A stretch of DNA of 64,000 bases from Clostridiales bacterium (GTDB lineage Bacteria > Bacillota > Clostridia > Christensenellales > Borkfalkiaceae): NCBI GenBank assembly GCA_023667345.1, contig JAMPAF010000002.1, positions 62,001 through 126,000 of the forward strand, in the 5' to 3' direction. Of this stretch, positions 9,210 to 18,456 are shown one piece after another. Positions within the stretch are counted from its first letter, which is position 1; each line of letters starts with the position of its first letter. The notes under the pieces were generated by a model. It did no database searches. It saw nothing but the letters and a program-made list of their open reading frames with translations, and was not told the DNA's origin. The translations under genes and the position numbers were made by a program.

Positions 9210-10336
9210 CAGTTCATTATTTCCTTGCGCCGTTTCACCGTTTCGTTTAAAATGTCCGCCGCCCTTTCAACCTCCTCGGAGGTATTTTCGGGGCTAAAAC
9301 TAAGCCTTAAAACGCCGTCAGCCGTGCCCTCGTCGATACCGCACGATAAAATTATGCGGGAATACCGCTTTTTGCTGTTCGACGAACACGCCGAGCCTGT
9401 GCCGATTATCAGACCTTTGTCGTTGACCTCGTGCAAGATTATTTCGCCGCGCACGCCGACAGCCGCAACGCACAGAATATACGGCGAGCCATTTTCCGGC
9501 GAGATGAATTTAAACAGCGATTTGTCAAGCCGCTCGCGCAAAATTCCGTTCAGTGCTTTGACGCGGTGCAGATTTTCTTCGATATTTTCATACCTTTTCT
9601 TTGCGGCAAATTCGAAGGTCTTAATGCCGAAAACGTTTTCGGTGCCGCTTCTTAAACCGCCTTCCTGCCCGCCGCCGTAGATTAAGGGCTTCAACACAAG
9701 ACTCTTGCGCTTTATAAGTGCGCCCGTACCCTTTAAACCGCCTATTTTGTGCGCGGAAATGCTGTATAAATCAATATAATCGCTCAATTTAAACGGAATT
9801 TTTCCGAACGCCTGAACGCCGTCCGAGTGAAAAAGCACGCGCGGGTTTATGCTCTTTACGGCTTTTGCGATAACGTTTATATCGTTAATTGCGCCCGTTT
9901 CGTTGTTTACGTGAATCAGCGATACAAGCGAGGTCTGACCGTCAATCAGCTTTAAAAGGCTGGGAATATCGACGCTGCCGTCGCCGTTTAACGAAGCAAA
10001 GCGCACCTCTATTCCGCGCTCTTTAAGCTCGTTTACGGCGGAATATACGGCGGAGTGCTCGCCCATAGTGGTTACGACGTTGCCGCGCCGCCCCCCGCAA
10101 AAGACTGCCTGATTGTCGGCTTCGGTGCCGCAAGAGGTAAAATTCAAGCTGAAATCGCGGTCGTTTGCAACTAAATTGAGCAAATCCGAGCGCGCGCTAA
10201 TCAACTCGCGGTGCAAATTATATCCTTCCGCATACAATGCGGAAGGATTATAAAATTTTTCGCTTATGTATTGTTCGGCGCACTTTAAACACACGTTATC
10301 GGGTTTAGTCGTCGCCGCATTGTCGAGGTAAATCAT
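9209..10336 (-). CDS. Cysteine desulfurase (NifS/IscS family)
   Basis: PLP enzyme that converts cysteine to alanine and a protein persulfide. The 375-aa protein shows the N-terminal YLDNAATTKP motif, the PLP lysine in SISAHKIGGLKG and the mobile catalytic cysteine in GSACSSNSKK. Overlap with thiI (shared base at 9209) and with carB (shared base at 10336) puts it in the same transcript. The tight pairing with rhodanese-less thiI resembles the NifZ-ThiI pair of Bacillus subtilis, so a role in tRNA thiolation is the best inference. General Fe-S assembly cannot be excluded. Confidence 0.94.
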   Translation of the reverse strand: MIYLDNAATTKPDNVCLKCAEQYISEKFYNPSALYAEGYNLHRELISARSDLLNLVANDRDFSLNFTSCGTEADNQAVFCGGRRGNVVTTMGEHSAVYSAVNELKERGIEVRFASLNGDGSVDIPSLLKLIDGQTSLVSLIHVNNETGAINDINVIAKAVKSINPRVLFHSDGVQAFGKIPFKLSDYIDLYSISAHKIGGLKGTGALIKRKSLVLKPLIYGGGQEGGLRSGTENVFGIKTFEFAAKKRYENIEENLHRVKALNGILRERLDKSLFKFISPENGSPYILCVAAVGVRGEIILHEVNDKGLIIGTGSACSSNSKKRYSRIILSCGIDEGTADGVLRLSFSPENTSEEVERAADILNETVKRRKEIMN

Positions 10337-13300
10337 TAAATTTCGATAATTCCTTTAAACGATTGCTTTACAAAGCCGTCGAGTTCAACTTCGCCGTCGT
10401 CGTTGAGTTTGACAAAGAGGTCGCCGCCCTTCAACTTGACGGTTATGGTTTCGCACTTCAAACATTTGCCGTTGATAATTGCAGCAGTCGCCGCCGCAGC
10501 CGCCGCCGAACCGCACGCCCACGTTTCGCCGTTCACCTTTTCCCACACGCGCATTTTAACCGTCACGCCGTTCACTACGCGCACGCACTCTAAGAACACG
10601 CCCTCGGGGAACATTCCCGAGTAGCAGAGCGACTGACCGAGAGCGTCCAAATCAATATCCTCTACTCTGTCGACGAAAATTACGCAGTGAGGATTGCCCA
10701 CGTTTACGCACGTTACATTGTATTTCCTGCCCTCTAACTCCACCTCGCGGTCGATAATTTCGCCGTCGAGCGAGCAAGGAATTTTGTTGCCTGCAGATTC
10801 GGGCTTGCCCAAATTTATGCCAACGGAGCTTGCAACGCCGTTAAAGCTGTTTACGCTTAAATGCCTTACGATTCCGCAACTTTCAATCGAGATTTCCTCT
10901 GCGCAAACAATGCGGTTATCGAACAGATACTTAGCAACGCACCTTATGGGGTTCGCCGCAAGTCCGCCGTCGCTTCCGTCGCGGTTGAATACGCGCACCT
11001 TGGCGTCGGCAACGTCCGACTTTTCAATCATAACAATGCCGTCCGCGCCTATCGCGTAATGCCTGTCCGAAAAGTTAATTGCAAGGCTCTCGGGGCAGGT
11101 AATTTCGCCGTTCATGTTGTTGAAAATTATGTAATCGTTGCCGCAACTGTGCATTTTGCAGAAGTCGAGCTTCATTTTTTCGGTTCTGAGCTTATTGATA
11201 TCGACAAGTTCGGTGTTGAACTGGTTGTATCTGCCCGCGATAACGTCGGCAAGCGCGTTCGTCGTATCGAGCGACGTGAGCACGGTTATTCCGAGCAATA
11301 TCGCGTGGTGATGCAACGACATATAGTTGGTTATCGACTCGATGTCCGTCTTTCCGGTGTAGACGATGTAGTCTATCTTGCCGTCGTCCATAAGCTTGAA
11401 AATCTCGTCGTTGGTTGAAAGCCTTGCAACGTCCGTACAGTCAAGCCCCAAACTCCTTATAACGTCCGCCGTTCCCTTGGTTGCGTACAGCGTCAAGCCG
11501 AGGTCGGCAAACTTTTTGACTATGTTTATAATTTCGAACTTATCCTGGTCGTTGATAGTGAAATAAATGCCGGAGGGACGCTGCTTTGTGGGGTGCTTCA
11601 TATTGAAGCCCGCCGAAACCAAGCCCTTAAAGAGAGCTTCCTCGATAGTTTTGCCTATGCCTAAAACCTCGCCCGTCGATTTCATTTCGGGTCCGAGCTG
11701 AGAGTTCACGTCGTTGAGCTTTTCGAACGAGAACACAGGCACCTTGACGGCAACGTAGGGCGAATTTTTGTACAGCCCCGTACCGTATCCGAGCTTTTTA
11801 AGCTTTGCACCCACCATAATTTTGGTTGCCAAATCAACCATGGGCACGCCGGTTACCTTCGAAATGTAAGGCACGGTACGCGAAGCCCTCGGGTTTACCT
11901 CGATAACGTACAGTTCATTATGGTAAATTAAGTACTGAATATTGATTAAGCCCTTTGTTTTGAGCGAAATCGCAAGGTCGGTGGAGACGTCGACAATCTT
12001 TTTGAGCATTGCATCGGAGAGGTTGTACGGGGGATATACGGCAATCGAGTCGCCGCTGTGCACGCCCGCCCTTTCGATATGCTGCATAATGCCGGGGATG
12101 AGTACGTCCACGCCGTCGGAAATGGCGTCCACTTCAAGCTCCGTACCCATTAAGTACTTGTCGCAAAGCACGGGGTTTTCAATCTTCTGCGCCAAAATAA
12201 CGTCCATATACCTTTCGATATCGTTCTGCGTGAAGGCGATGGTCATATTCTGACCGCCTATAACGTACGAGGGTCGAAGAAGCACGGGATAGCCGAGCTG
12301 CTCGGCGGCGCTTATCGCCTCCTCCTTGGTCATAACGGTAAGTCCCTTCGGGCGGGCGATATTAAACTGCTCCAAAAGCGCGTCGAACCTCTCTCTGTCC
12401 TCCGCAAGGTCAACGCTGTCGGCGGGAGTGCCGAGTATACGCACGCCTTTCTTATCGAGATAGGCGCAAAGCTTAATCGCCGTCTGCCCGCCGAACGTAA
12501 TTACTACGCCGTAGGGTTTTTCTATATCAATAACGTTCTGAACGTCTTCGGGAGTAAGGCTCTCGAAATACAGTCTGTCGGCGGTGTCGAAGTCGGTCGA
12601 AACCGTTTCGGGGTTGTTATTGATGATGATGACCTCGTACCCCAGCCTTTTAAGCGCCCACACGCAGTGAACGGACGAATAGTCGAATTCTATGCCCTGA
12701 CCGATTCTTATAGGACCGGAGCCTATAACTATAATTCTCTTCTTCTTATTTGCCCTGCTCTTAACCACGTAGGGCACGGCTTCGTCGTGTTCCTTTTCAT
12801 CGTAGGTCGAATAGAAATAGGGCGTCTGCGCGGCAAATTCCGCGCCGCAGGTATCAACCATTTTGAACGCGCAGTTGATATGGGCGGGCAGAGCAAAACC
12901 TGAAATCTTTTCAAGCTCCTTGTCGGGATAACCGAGCTTCTTGCCTGTTACATACTGCGCCTTTGTAAGTTTAACTCCCCTTATCGAATTTTCGTAATTG
13001 ATAAGGTTGAGAAGCTTGTTCGTAAACCACCTGTCAATCTTGGTAATTTCAAATATTTCATCGGGAGTAATTCCGCGTTTTAACGCTTCGTAAACGACGA
13101 ACAGTCTCTCGTCCGTCAGTTCGTGTAATTTTGCACGTATTTCGTCGTCGGAAAAAGCCGCCATTTTAGGCATATTCAAAGTGCCGAGAGAAATTTCCGC
13201 ACCTCTCACTGCCTTCATTATAGCCATCTCGAAGCTGGTACCTATAGCCATAACCTCACCCGTCGCCTTCATGCGCGTGCCGAGGTTTCTCTTTGCGTAG

Positions 13301-14400
13301 AGGAACTTATCGAAGGGCCATTTGGGGAATTTGATTACTATGTAATCAATCGTAGGCTCGAACGCAGCGTAAGTTTTGCCGGTGACGTCGTTTCTTATCT
13401 CGTCGAGCGTATAGCCGAGCGCGATTTTTGTCGCAACCTTTGCAATGGGGAAGCCGGTTGCTTTGGACGCGAGCGCGGACGAACGCGAAACTCTCGGGTT
13501 GACCTCGATTACCGCATATTCGAAGCTATCGGGGTTGAGCGCAAACTGACAGTTACAGCCGCCCTCTATGCCGAGCTCTGAAATTATGTTTAAAGATGCG
13601 GAACGAAGCATCTGATATTCTTTGTCGGACAGAGTAACCGCAGGCGCAATAACTATGGAGTCGCCCGTATGCACGCCGACGGGGTCGACATTTTCCATTG
13701 AACAAACTGTTATTACGTTGCCCTCGCCGTCGCGGATAACTTCGAATTCGATTTCTTTCCAACCGCCGATGTATTTTTCAATTAAAACCTGCGTTATGGG
13801 CGAAAGCATGAGCCCGTTATGGGAAATAAGCCGAAGCTCCGCCTCGTTGTACGCAACGCCGCCGCCCGCGCCGCCGAGCGTGTATGCGGGGCGGACGATT
13901 ACGGGGTAGCCGCCTATTTTTTCGGCTACGGCTACGCACTCGTCCACCGTGTATGCGATATCCGAAGGAACGACGGGTTGATTAATCTTCTGCATCGTTT
14001 CCTTGAACAGCTCTCTGTCCTCCGCTCTGTCAATCGAATCGAGCTTGACGCCGATAAGCTTGACGCCGTATTCATCTAAAAAGCCCTCTTTCGCAAGCTG
14101 ACAGCCCAAAGTAAGACCCGTCTGACCGCCGAGCGAGGCGAGCAAACTGTCGGGACGCTCTTTTATTATAATTCTCTTCAATGTATCCGTGGTGAGAGGC
14201 TCGAGATAAATTTCGTCGGCAAGCGCGCTATCCGTCATTATCGTTGCGGGGTTAGAGTTGCAAAGGACGACGTTTATGCCCTCGTTCTTTAAAATTCTGC
14301 AAGCCTGCGTTCCCGCATAGTCGAACTCCGCAGCCTGTCCTATAACTATGGGACCGGAGCCTATAACCAGTACCTTTTTAATGTCAGCTCTCTTAGGCAT
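10336..14400 (-). CDS. carB: Fusion protein: carbamoyl-phosphate synthase large subunit + DapF-like epimerase domain
   Basis: Residues 1 to about 1073 are a complete CarB: two ATP-grasp halves (GSGPIVIGQAAEFDY and GSGPIRIGQGIEFDYS) and a C-terminal allosteric MGS-like domain. Translation continues without a stop into a 279-residue diaminopimelate epimerase-like domain from Met1076 (codon at 11173-11175), beginning MKLDFCKMHSCGNDY. That domain keeps the family's IGADG, VNVGNPHCV and ACGSAAAAAA (second catalytic Cys) motifs. The first catalytic site, normally CGNGxRC, reads LAANPIRC, so the usual cysteine is Ala. No Shine-Dalgarno precedes Met1076. The start overlaps the end of carA by 8 nt. 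CarB makes carbamoyl phosphate for ArgF and pyrimidines; the activity of the epimerase half is unproven. Confidence 0.93.
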   Translation of the reverse strand: MPKRADIKKVLVIGSGPIVIGQAAEFDYAGTQACRILKNEGINVVLCNSNPATIMTDSALADEIYLEPLTTDTLKRIIIKERPDSLLASLGGQTGLTLGCQLAKEGFLDEYGVKLIGVKLDSIDRAEDRELFKETMQKINQPVVPSDIAYTVDECVAVAEKIGGYPVIVRPAYTLGGAGGGVAYNEAELRLISHNGLMLSPITQVLIEKYIGGWKEIEFEVIRDGEGNVITVCSMENVDPVGVHTGDSIVIAPAVTLSDKEYQMLRSASLNIISELGIEGGCNCQFALNPDSFEYAVIEVNPRVSRSSALASKATGFPIAKVATKIALGYTLDEIRNDVTGKTYAAFEPTIDYIVIKFPKWPFDKFLYAKRNLGTRMKATGEVMAIGTSFEMAIMKAVRGAEISLGTLNMPKMAAFSDDEIRAKLHELTDERLFVVYEALKRGITPDEIFEITKIDRWFTNKLLNLINYENSIRGVKLTKAQYVTGKKLGYPDKELEKISGFALPAHINCAFKMVDTCGAEFAAQTPYFYSTYDEKEHDEAVPYVVKSRANKKKRIIVIGSGPIRIGQGIEFDYSSVHCVWALKRLGYEVIIINNNPETVSTDFDTADRLYFESLTPEDVQNVIDIEKPYGVVITFGGQTAIKLCAYLDKKGVRILGTPADSVDLAEDRERFDALLEQFNIARPKGLTVMTKEEAISAAEQLGYPVLLRPSYVIGGQNMTIAFTQNDIERYMDVILAQKIENPVLCDKYLMGTELEVDAISDGVDVLIPGIMQHIERAGVHSGDSIAVYPPYNLSDAMLKKIVDVSTDLAISLKTKGLINIQYLIYHNELYVIEVNPRASRTVPYISKVTGVPMVDLATKIMVGAKLKKLGYGTGLYKNSPYVAVKVPVFSFEKLNDVNSQLGPEMKSTGEVLGIGKTIEEALFKGLVSAGFNMKHPTKQRPSGIYFTINDQDKFEIINIVKKFADLGLTLYATKGTADVIRSLGLDCTDVARLSTNDEIFKLMDDGKIDYIVYTGKTDIESITNYMSLHHHAILLGITVLTSLDTTNALADVIAGRYNQFNTELVDINKLRTEKMKLDFCKMHSCGNDYIIFNNMNGEITCPESLAINFSDRHYAIGADGIVMIEKSDVADAKVRVFNRDGSDGGLAANPIRCVAKYLFDNRIVCAEEISIESCGIVRHLSVNSFNGVASSVGINLGKPESAGNKIPCSLDGEIIDREVELEGRKYNVTCVNVGNPHCVIFVDRVEDIDLDALGQSLCYSGMFPEGVFLECVRVVNGVTVKMRVWEKVNGETWACGSAAAAAATAAIINGKCLKCETITVKLKGGDLFVKLNDDGEVELDGFVKQSFKGIIEI

Positions 14401-15466
14401 TGAATTTTCCCTCCGTAATGTTCTTCATAAATTTATCAAACAGGAAACCCGCGTCGTGAGGACCGCCGCAAGCTTCGGGGTGGAACTGCACGGTAAACGC
14501 GTTTATGTCGGGATAGTCAAACCCCTCGCACGTGCCGTCGTTTACATTGTAGAAACTGAGCTTACCTACGCCGTCAACGCTTGACGAAATTACCTCGTAG
14601 CCGTGGTTTTGGCTGGAAATGTACACCCTTCCGGTAGAGACACACTTCACCGGTTGGTTAGCGCCTCTGTGACCGTATTTCATTTTCTTGGTTTTTCCGC
14701 CCATAGCGAGAGCGAAAAGCTGATGACCTAAGCAAATGCCGAATATGGGAAGCTTGCCCGCAAGCTTTTTGAGATTTTCAATTATCCTTACGTTTTCGGC
14801 AGGGTCGCCGGGACCGTTGCACAGCATAAGTCCCGCAGGGTTTAACGCCAAAATCTGCTCCGCCGTATATGTGCTCGGCACCTTTATGCAATAGCAGCCT
14901 CTGTTTGTGAGCGAACGGATTATATTTTTCTTCGTGCCGAAGTCGTATACGGCAATTCTTCTGCCCTTAGGGTCGCCGAAATACTCGACCTCGTCCGAGC
15001 TTACGGTATCGACGGCGTTTACGATTTTATATTTGGCAATCTCCGACAAGTCCTTCAAAGGTTTCGAAGTTATTGCGGCGTTCATAACACCCGTCTCTCT
15101 TACTATTTTTGTAAGCTCCCTTGTGTCGATTCCGTAAATGCCAACCACGTTATTCTCTTCAAGATACTGCTCAATAGTCTTTTCGCTTCTGAAATTAGAG
15201 GGCGTATCGCACTTTTCTCTTACAATGTAAGCCGAAACCCACGGCTTCTTACTTTCCATATCGGGCGTGACGCCGTAATTCCCTATGAGCGGGAAGGTCT
15301 GAATAACAATCTGCCCGTAGTAGCTCGGGTCCGTCAGCGTCTCGACGTAACCCGTCATGCCCGTAGTGAATACGAGTTCGCCGACAACGTCGCCGTCGGC
15401 GCCGAATCTGTATCCCGTAAACTGCTTACCGTTTTGCAACGTTAAATATACTTTGCTGTTTTTCAT
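14393..15466 (-). CDS. carA: Carbamoyl-phosphate synthase small (glutaminase) subunit
   Basis: CarA hydrolyses glutamine and passes ammonia to CarB. The 357-aa protein has the N-terminal CPSase domain and a class I glutamine amidotransferase domain with the nucleophile in GICLGHQLFALA and the catalytic His/Glu in FHPEACGG. I start it at ATG 15464-15466, 33 nt beyond the argF stop; frames upstream of this overlap argF and lack family similarity. A purine-rich AGGGATAG stretch lies upstream. It overlaps carB by 8 nt. Being inside the arg operon suggests it serves arginine synthesis, though it may also supply pyrimidine synthesis. Confidence 0.96.
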   Translation of the reverse strand: MKNSKVYLTLQNGKQFTGYRFGADGDVVGELVFTTGMTGYVETLTDPSYYGQIVIQTFPLIGNYGVTPDMESKKPWVSAYIVREKCDTPSNFRSEKTIEQYLEENNVVGIYGIDTRELTKIVRETGVMNAAITSKPLKDLSEIAKYKIVNAVDTVSSDEVEYFGDPKGRRIAVYDFGTKKNIIRSLTNRGCYCIKVPSTYTAEQILALNPAGLMLCNGPGDPAENVRIIENLKKLAGKLPIFGICLGHQLFALAMGGKTKKMKYGHRGANQPVKCVSTGRVYISSQNHGYEVISSSVDGVGKLSFYNVNDGTCEGFDYPDINAFTVQFHPEACGGPHDAGFLFDKFMKNITEGKFNA

Positions 15467-15498
15467 AACTTTTTCTATCCCTGCCGTAAATTTTTTTC

Positions 15499-16401
15499 TT
15501 ACTTTAAAAGCTTTACCATAACCGCTTTCTGCGCGTGCAGTCTGTTTTCCGCCTCGTCGAAAATTTCCTTTGCGTGCTCTTCGAACACCTCTTCGGTAAT
15601 CTCTTCGCCGCGGTGCGCGGGCAGACAGTGCAGACACATTACGTCGGGTTTTGCCACCGACAGATTTTCCTTATTGACCTGATAGGGCGCGAAAACTTTT
15701 TCCCTCTCTTTCTTCTCGCCTTCCTGACCCATCGAAGCCCACACGTCGGTATATACGACGTCGGCGTCCTTCAACGCTTCCTTAACGTCGGTCGTGATTG
15801 TGAAATCGCCGTTTTCCTTAGCCCATTTCATCAGTTCGGCGTCGGGCTCGTACCCCTTGGGGCAAGCTATCGCGAACGACATACCCGTTTTGACCGCGCC
15901 CGCCATAAGACTGTTTGCCATATTGTTGCCGTCGCCGACGAACGCCATTTTCAAGCCCTTGAAACTGCCCTTGTACTCCCTTATCGTCATTAAATCGGCG
16001 AGTACCTGACAGGGGTGCGCGTAGTCGGTGAGCCCGTTAATTACGGGAATCGAGCCGTATTTCGCCAAATCTTCGACCTCTTTTTGCTCGAAGGTTCTTA
16101 TCATAATGCCGTCGAGATAGCGGGAAAGCACTCTTGCCGTGTCCTGCACGGGCTCGCCCCTGCCTATCTGCAAATCGTGGCTCGACAAAAACAGTCCGTA
16201 GCCGCCGAGCTCGTAGATACCCACCTCGAAGGAAACTCTCGTACGGGTGGAAGCCTTTTGGAATATAAGCCCCATCTTTTTTCCTTTCAGATAGTCCTTC
16301 TGAATTCCGTTGTTTCTTTCGAACTTCAACTGGTCGGCAAGATTTAATATAGAAAGAATATCTTCCCTCGTCAGGTCCTGTAACTTTAATAAATGTCTCA
16401 T
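15499..16401 (-). CDS. argF: Ornithine carbamoyltransferase
   Basis: Condenses ornithine with carbamoyl phosphate to give citrulline. The 300-aa protein has the carbamoyl-phosphate loop STRTRVSFE and the ornithine-binding HCLPAHRGEEI motif, which distinguishes it from aspartate carbamoyltransferase. Its ATG overlaps the argD TGA in an ATGA junction, and carA follows 32 nt later, so product and substrate enzymes are made from one transcript. A catabolic role is unlikely, because no arcA or arcC is nearby and biosynthetic arg genes surround it. Confidence 0.96.
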   Translation of the reverse strand: MRHLLKLQDLTREDILSILNLADQLKFERNNGIQKDYLKGKKMGLIFQKASTRTRVSFEVGIYELGGYGLFLSSHDLQIGRGEPVQDTARVLSRYLDGIMIRTFEQKEVEDLAKYGSIPVINGLTDYAHPCQVLADLMTIREYKGSFKGLKMAFVGDGNNMANSLMAGAVKTGMSFAIACPKGYEPDAELMKWAKENGDFTITTDVKEALKDADVVYTDVWASMGQEGEKKEREKVFAPYQVNKENLSVAKPDVMCLHCLPAHRGEEITEEVFEEHAKEIFDEAENRLHAQKAVMVKLLK

Positions 16402-17558
16402 TGCGAAATTACCTCGTCTAAAATTTTCAAAGCTGAATTAATCTGTTCTTTACTTATAATAAGCGGCGGCAAAAGCCTTACTTTATCGTGAGCGGTAAGC
16501 ACCACGAGCCCCTTTTCAAGGCACTTTTGCGCCACTTCCCTTGCGTTTTTGGTTGTGGAAATGCCAATCATAAGCCCCATACCGCTAACATTCGTCACGT
16601 TTTTTATGTGTTCGAGGTGCGATTTTAAATACGCGCCTTTACCCTGTACTTCCAGTAAAAGCTCGGGCGTGAGCCTTTCTACAATGTTTGCCGCGCCCGC
16701 GCAGACAACGGGATTGCCACCGAAAGTCGTGCCGTGGTCGCCGTAACCGAACACGTTTTCGCACTTATCGAAAAGCATGCACACGCCTATGGGGAGTCCG
16801 CCGCCCAAGCCCTTTGCCGTGGTTACGATATCGGGGTGAATTCCCGCCGCCTCGTACGCGTACAGATAGCCCGTTCTGCCGTTGCCGCACTGCACCTCGT
16901 CGCAGATTAACAGAATGTCGCGCTCCTTGCAGAACCTTTCAAGCTCCTTCAAAAAGCCGAAATCTATTACATTTACGCCGCTTTCGCCCTGAATGACTTC
17001 CACCATAACGGCGCAGGTTTTGTCGGTATAGCACTTGAAAATGCCGTCCATTGTGGGCTCCGCGTACTTAAAACCTTCCAAAAAGGGGCTGAAAAATTTA
17101 TGAAAACCGTCCTGCCCCGTCGCTGTAAGCGTCGCTATCGTTCTGCCGTGGAAAGAATCTCTAAGCGTGATTATTTCGTTTCTGCCGTAACGCTCGTTGC
17201 CGTACTTGCGCGCGACTTTAATCGCGCACTCGTTGGCTTCCGCGCCGCTGTTGCCGAAAAACACCTTTTTTGCGCCCGTCTTTTTGCATAAAAGCTTTGC
17301 AAGCTCGGTCTGCGGCAGGGAATAGTACAGATTGCAGACGTGCTGTACGCTGTCGAGCTGCGCCTTTACCGCGCTCTTCCACTCTTCGTCGTTAATGCCG
17401 AAGATATTTACGCCTATGCCCGTGGCGCAGTCTATGTATTCCTTGCCGTCGAAATCGTATAAAAGTGCACCCTTACCGCTTTTAAACGCCACTTTGTAGC
17501 GCGCGTAGGTGTTCGCTATGTACTCGCCGTCGTCGGCGAAAATACCGTTATTTTCCAT
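16398..17558 (-). CDS. argD: Acetylornithine aminotransferase
   Basis: PLP-dependent class III aminotransferase converting N-acetylglutamate semialdehyde to N-acetylornithine. The 386-aa sequence has the glycine-rich cofactor region (FFGNSGAEANECA), the Asp in LICDEVQCGNGRTG and the PLP lysine in TTAKGLGGGLPIG. The start at 17556-17558 follows a GAGGG element. Between it and argB is a 51-nt gap holding a small hairpin (17586-17606). It could also accept succinyl-DAP substrates, as some ArgD proteins do, but the operon points to arginine. Confidence 0.95.
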   Translation of the reverse strand: MENNGIFADDGEYIANTYARYKVAFKSGKGALLYDFDGKEYIDCATGIGVNIFGINDEEWKSAVKAQLDSVQHVCNLYYSLPQTELAKLLCKKTGAKKVFFGNSGAEANECAIKVARKYGNERYGRNEIITLRDSFHGRTIATLTATGQDGFHKFFSPFLEGFKYAEPTMDGIFKCYTDKTCAVMVEVIQGESGVNVIDFGFLKELERFCKERDILLICDEVQCGNGRTGYLYAYEAAGIHPDIVTTAKGLGGGLPIGVCMLFDKCENVFGYGDHGTTFGGNPVVCAGAANIVERLTPELLLEVQGKGAYLKSHLEHIKNVTNVSGMGLMIGISTTKNAREVAQKCLEKGLVVLTAHDKVRLLPPLIISKEQINSALKILDEVISQ

Positions 17559-17585
17559 ATTTTTACGCCCTCACTAAAAGAAAGA

Positions 17586-17606
17586 CTGATTTAAAAAATA
17601 AATCAG
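17586..17606 (-). other. Intra-operon hairpin between argB and argD
   Basis: In the transcript an 8-bp stem (CTGATTTA/TAAATCAG) with a U5 loop is followed by a U-rich UCUUUCUUUU tract. It resembles a weak terminator or RNA-processing site inside the arg operon and is the only sizeable gap there. Function is inferred. Confidence 0.4.
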
Positions 17607-17609
17607 CCG

Positions 17610-18455
17610 TTACAAAAACATTGTTCCACTGCCCTCGTCGGACAATAATTCTATTAAAATGGAATGACTAACCCGTCCGTCTATAATAACGGCTTTTTTT
17701 ACGCCGCGACGGATTGCGTCTTTACAGCACTCGATTTTGGGAATCATTCCTCCCGATATTATGCCTTGCTTGATATAGGCGGGGATATCGGATACATATA
17801 CTTTGTGAATTAAACTTTCGGGGTCGTCCTTGTTTTCCAAAAGCCCGCGGATATCGGTCATTAAAATAAGGCTTTCGGCGTTGAGCGCGCCCGCGATTGC
17901 CGCCGCGGCGGTGTCCGCGTTTACGTTATACACGTTGCCCTCGTCGTCGTAACCTACCGTCGATATTACGGGAACGTAGCCTAAGCCCAACAAATCGGTT
18001 ATAACCTGCGTGTTAATTTCGGTAATTTTCCCGACATAGCCCAACTTTTCGTCCTGCATTTCGCATTTGAGCATGTGATTGTCCTGCCCGCAGATGCCGA
18101 CGGCTTTGCCGCCGTGCTTGCAAAGAAGGTCTACAAGCGATTTGTTTACCTTGCCTGCCAAAACCATGCGGACGACCTCGCCCGTCTCGCTGTCGGTATA
18201 GCGCAGTCCGTCGACAAACCTCGTCTCCATTCCCATCTTTTTAACCGTTTCGGAGATTTCGGGACCGCCGCCGTGCACAAGAACGACTTTAATTCCCAGT
18301 AAATTGAGAACGACAAGGTCGCGCATAACCGAAGACTTTAAATTCTCGTCAATCATCGCGTTTCCGCCGTACTTTACGACAAGTACCTTATTAAAATATT
18401 TCTTAATATAAGGCATCGCCTCGATTAAGAATTCGGCTTGTTCCTGTTTATCCAT
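17610..18455 (-). CDS. argB: Acetylglutamate kinase
   Basis: Phosphorylates N-acetylglutamate, the second step of ornithine synthesis and a common site of arginine feedback inhibition. The 281-aa amino-acid kinase fold shows VVKYGGNAM near the N-terminus, the VLVHGGGPEI substrate loop and the MTDIRGLLENKDD nucleotide-binding segment. An N-terminal helix of about 20 residues precedes the fold, a feature often linked to arginine-sensitive hexameric enzymes. Start ATG at 18453-18455, one base beyond the argJ stop. Confidence 0.96.
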   Translation of the reverse strand: MDKQEQAEFLIEAMPYIKKYFNKVLVVKYGGNAMIDENLKSSVMRDLVVLNLLGIKVVLVHGGGPEISETVKKMGMETRFVDGLRYTDSETGEVVRMVLAGKVNKSLVDLLCKHGGKAVGICGQDNHMLKCEMQDEKLGYVGKITEINTQVITDLLGLGYVPVISTVGYDDEGNVYNVNADTAAAAIAGALNAESLILMTDIRGLLENKDDPESLIHKVYVSDIPAYIKQGIISGGMIPKIECCKDAIRRGVKKAVIIDGRVSHSILIELLSDEGSGTMFL

Positions 18456-18456
18456 A

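Noticed and set aside
15467..15637. A 57-residue N-terminal extension of carA
   Set aside because: It overlaps argF, is very Arg-rich and is not like any CarA N-terminus; the ATG at 15466 fits the family.
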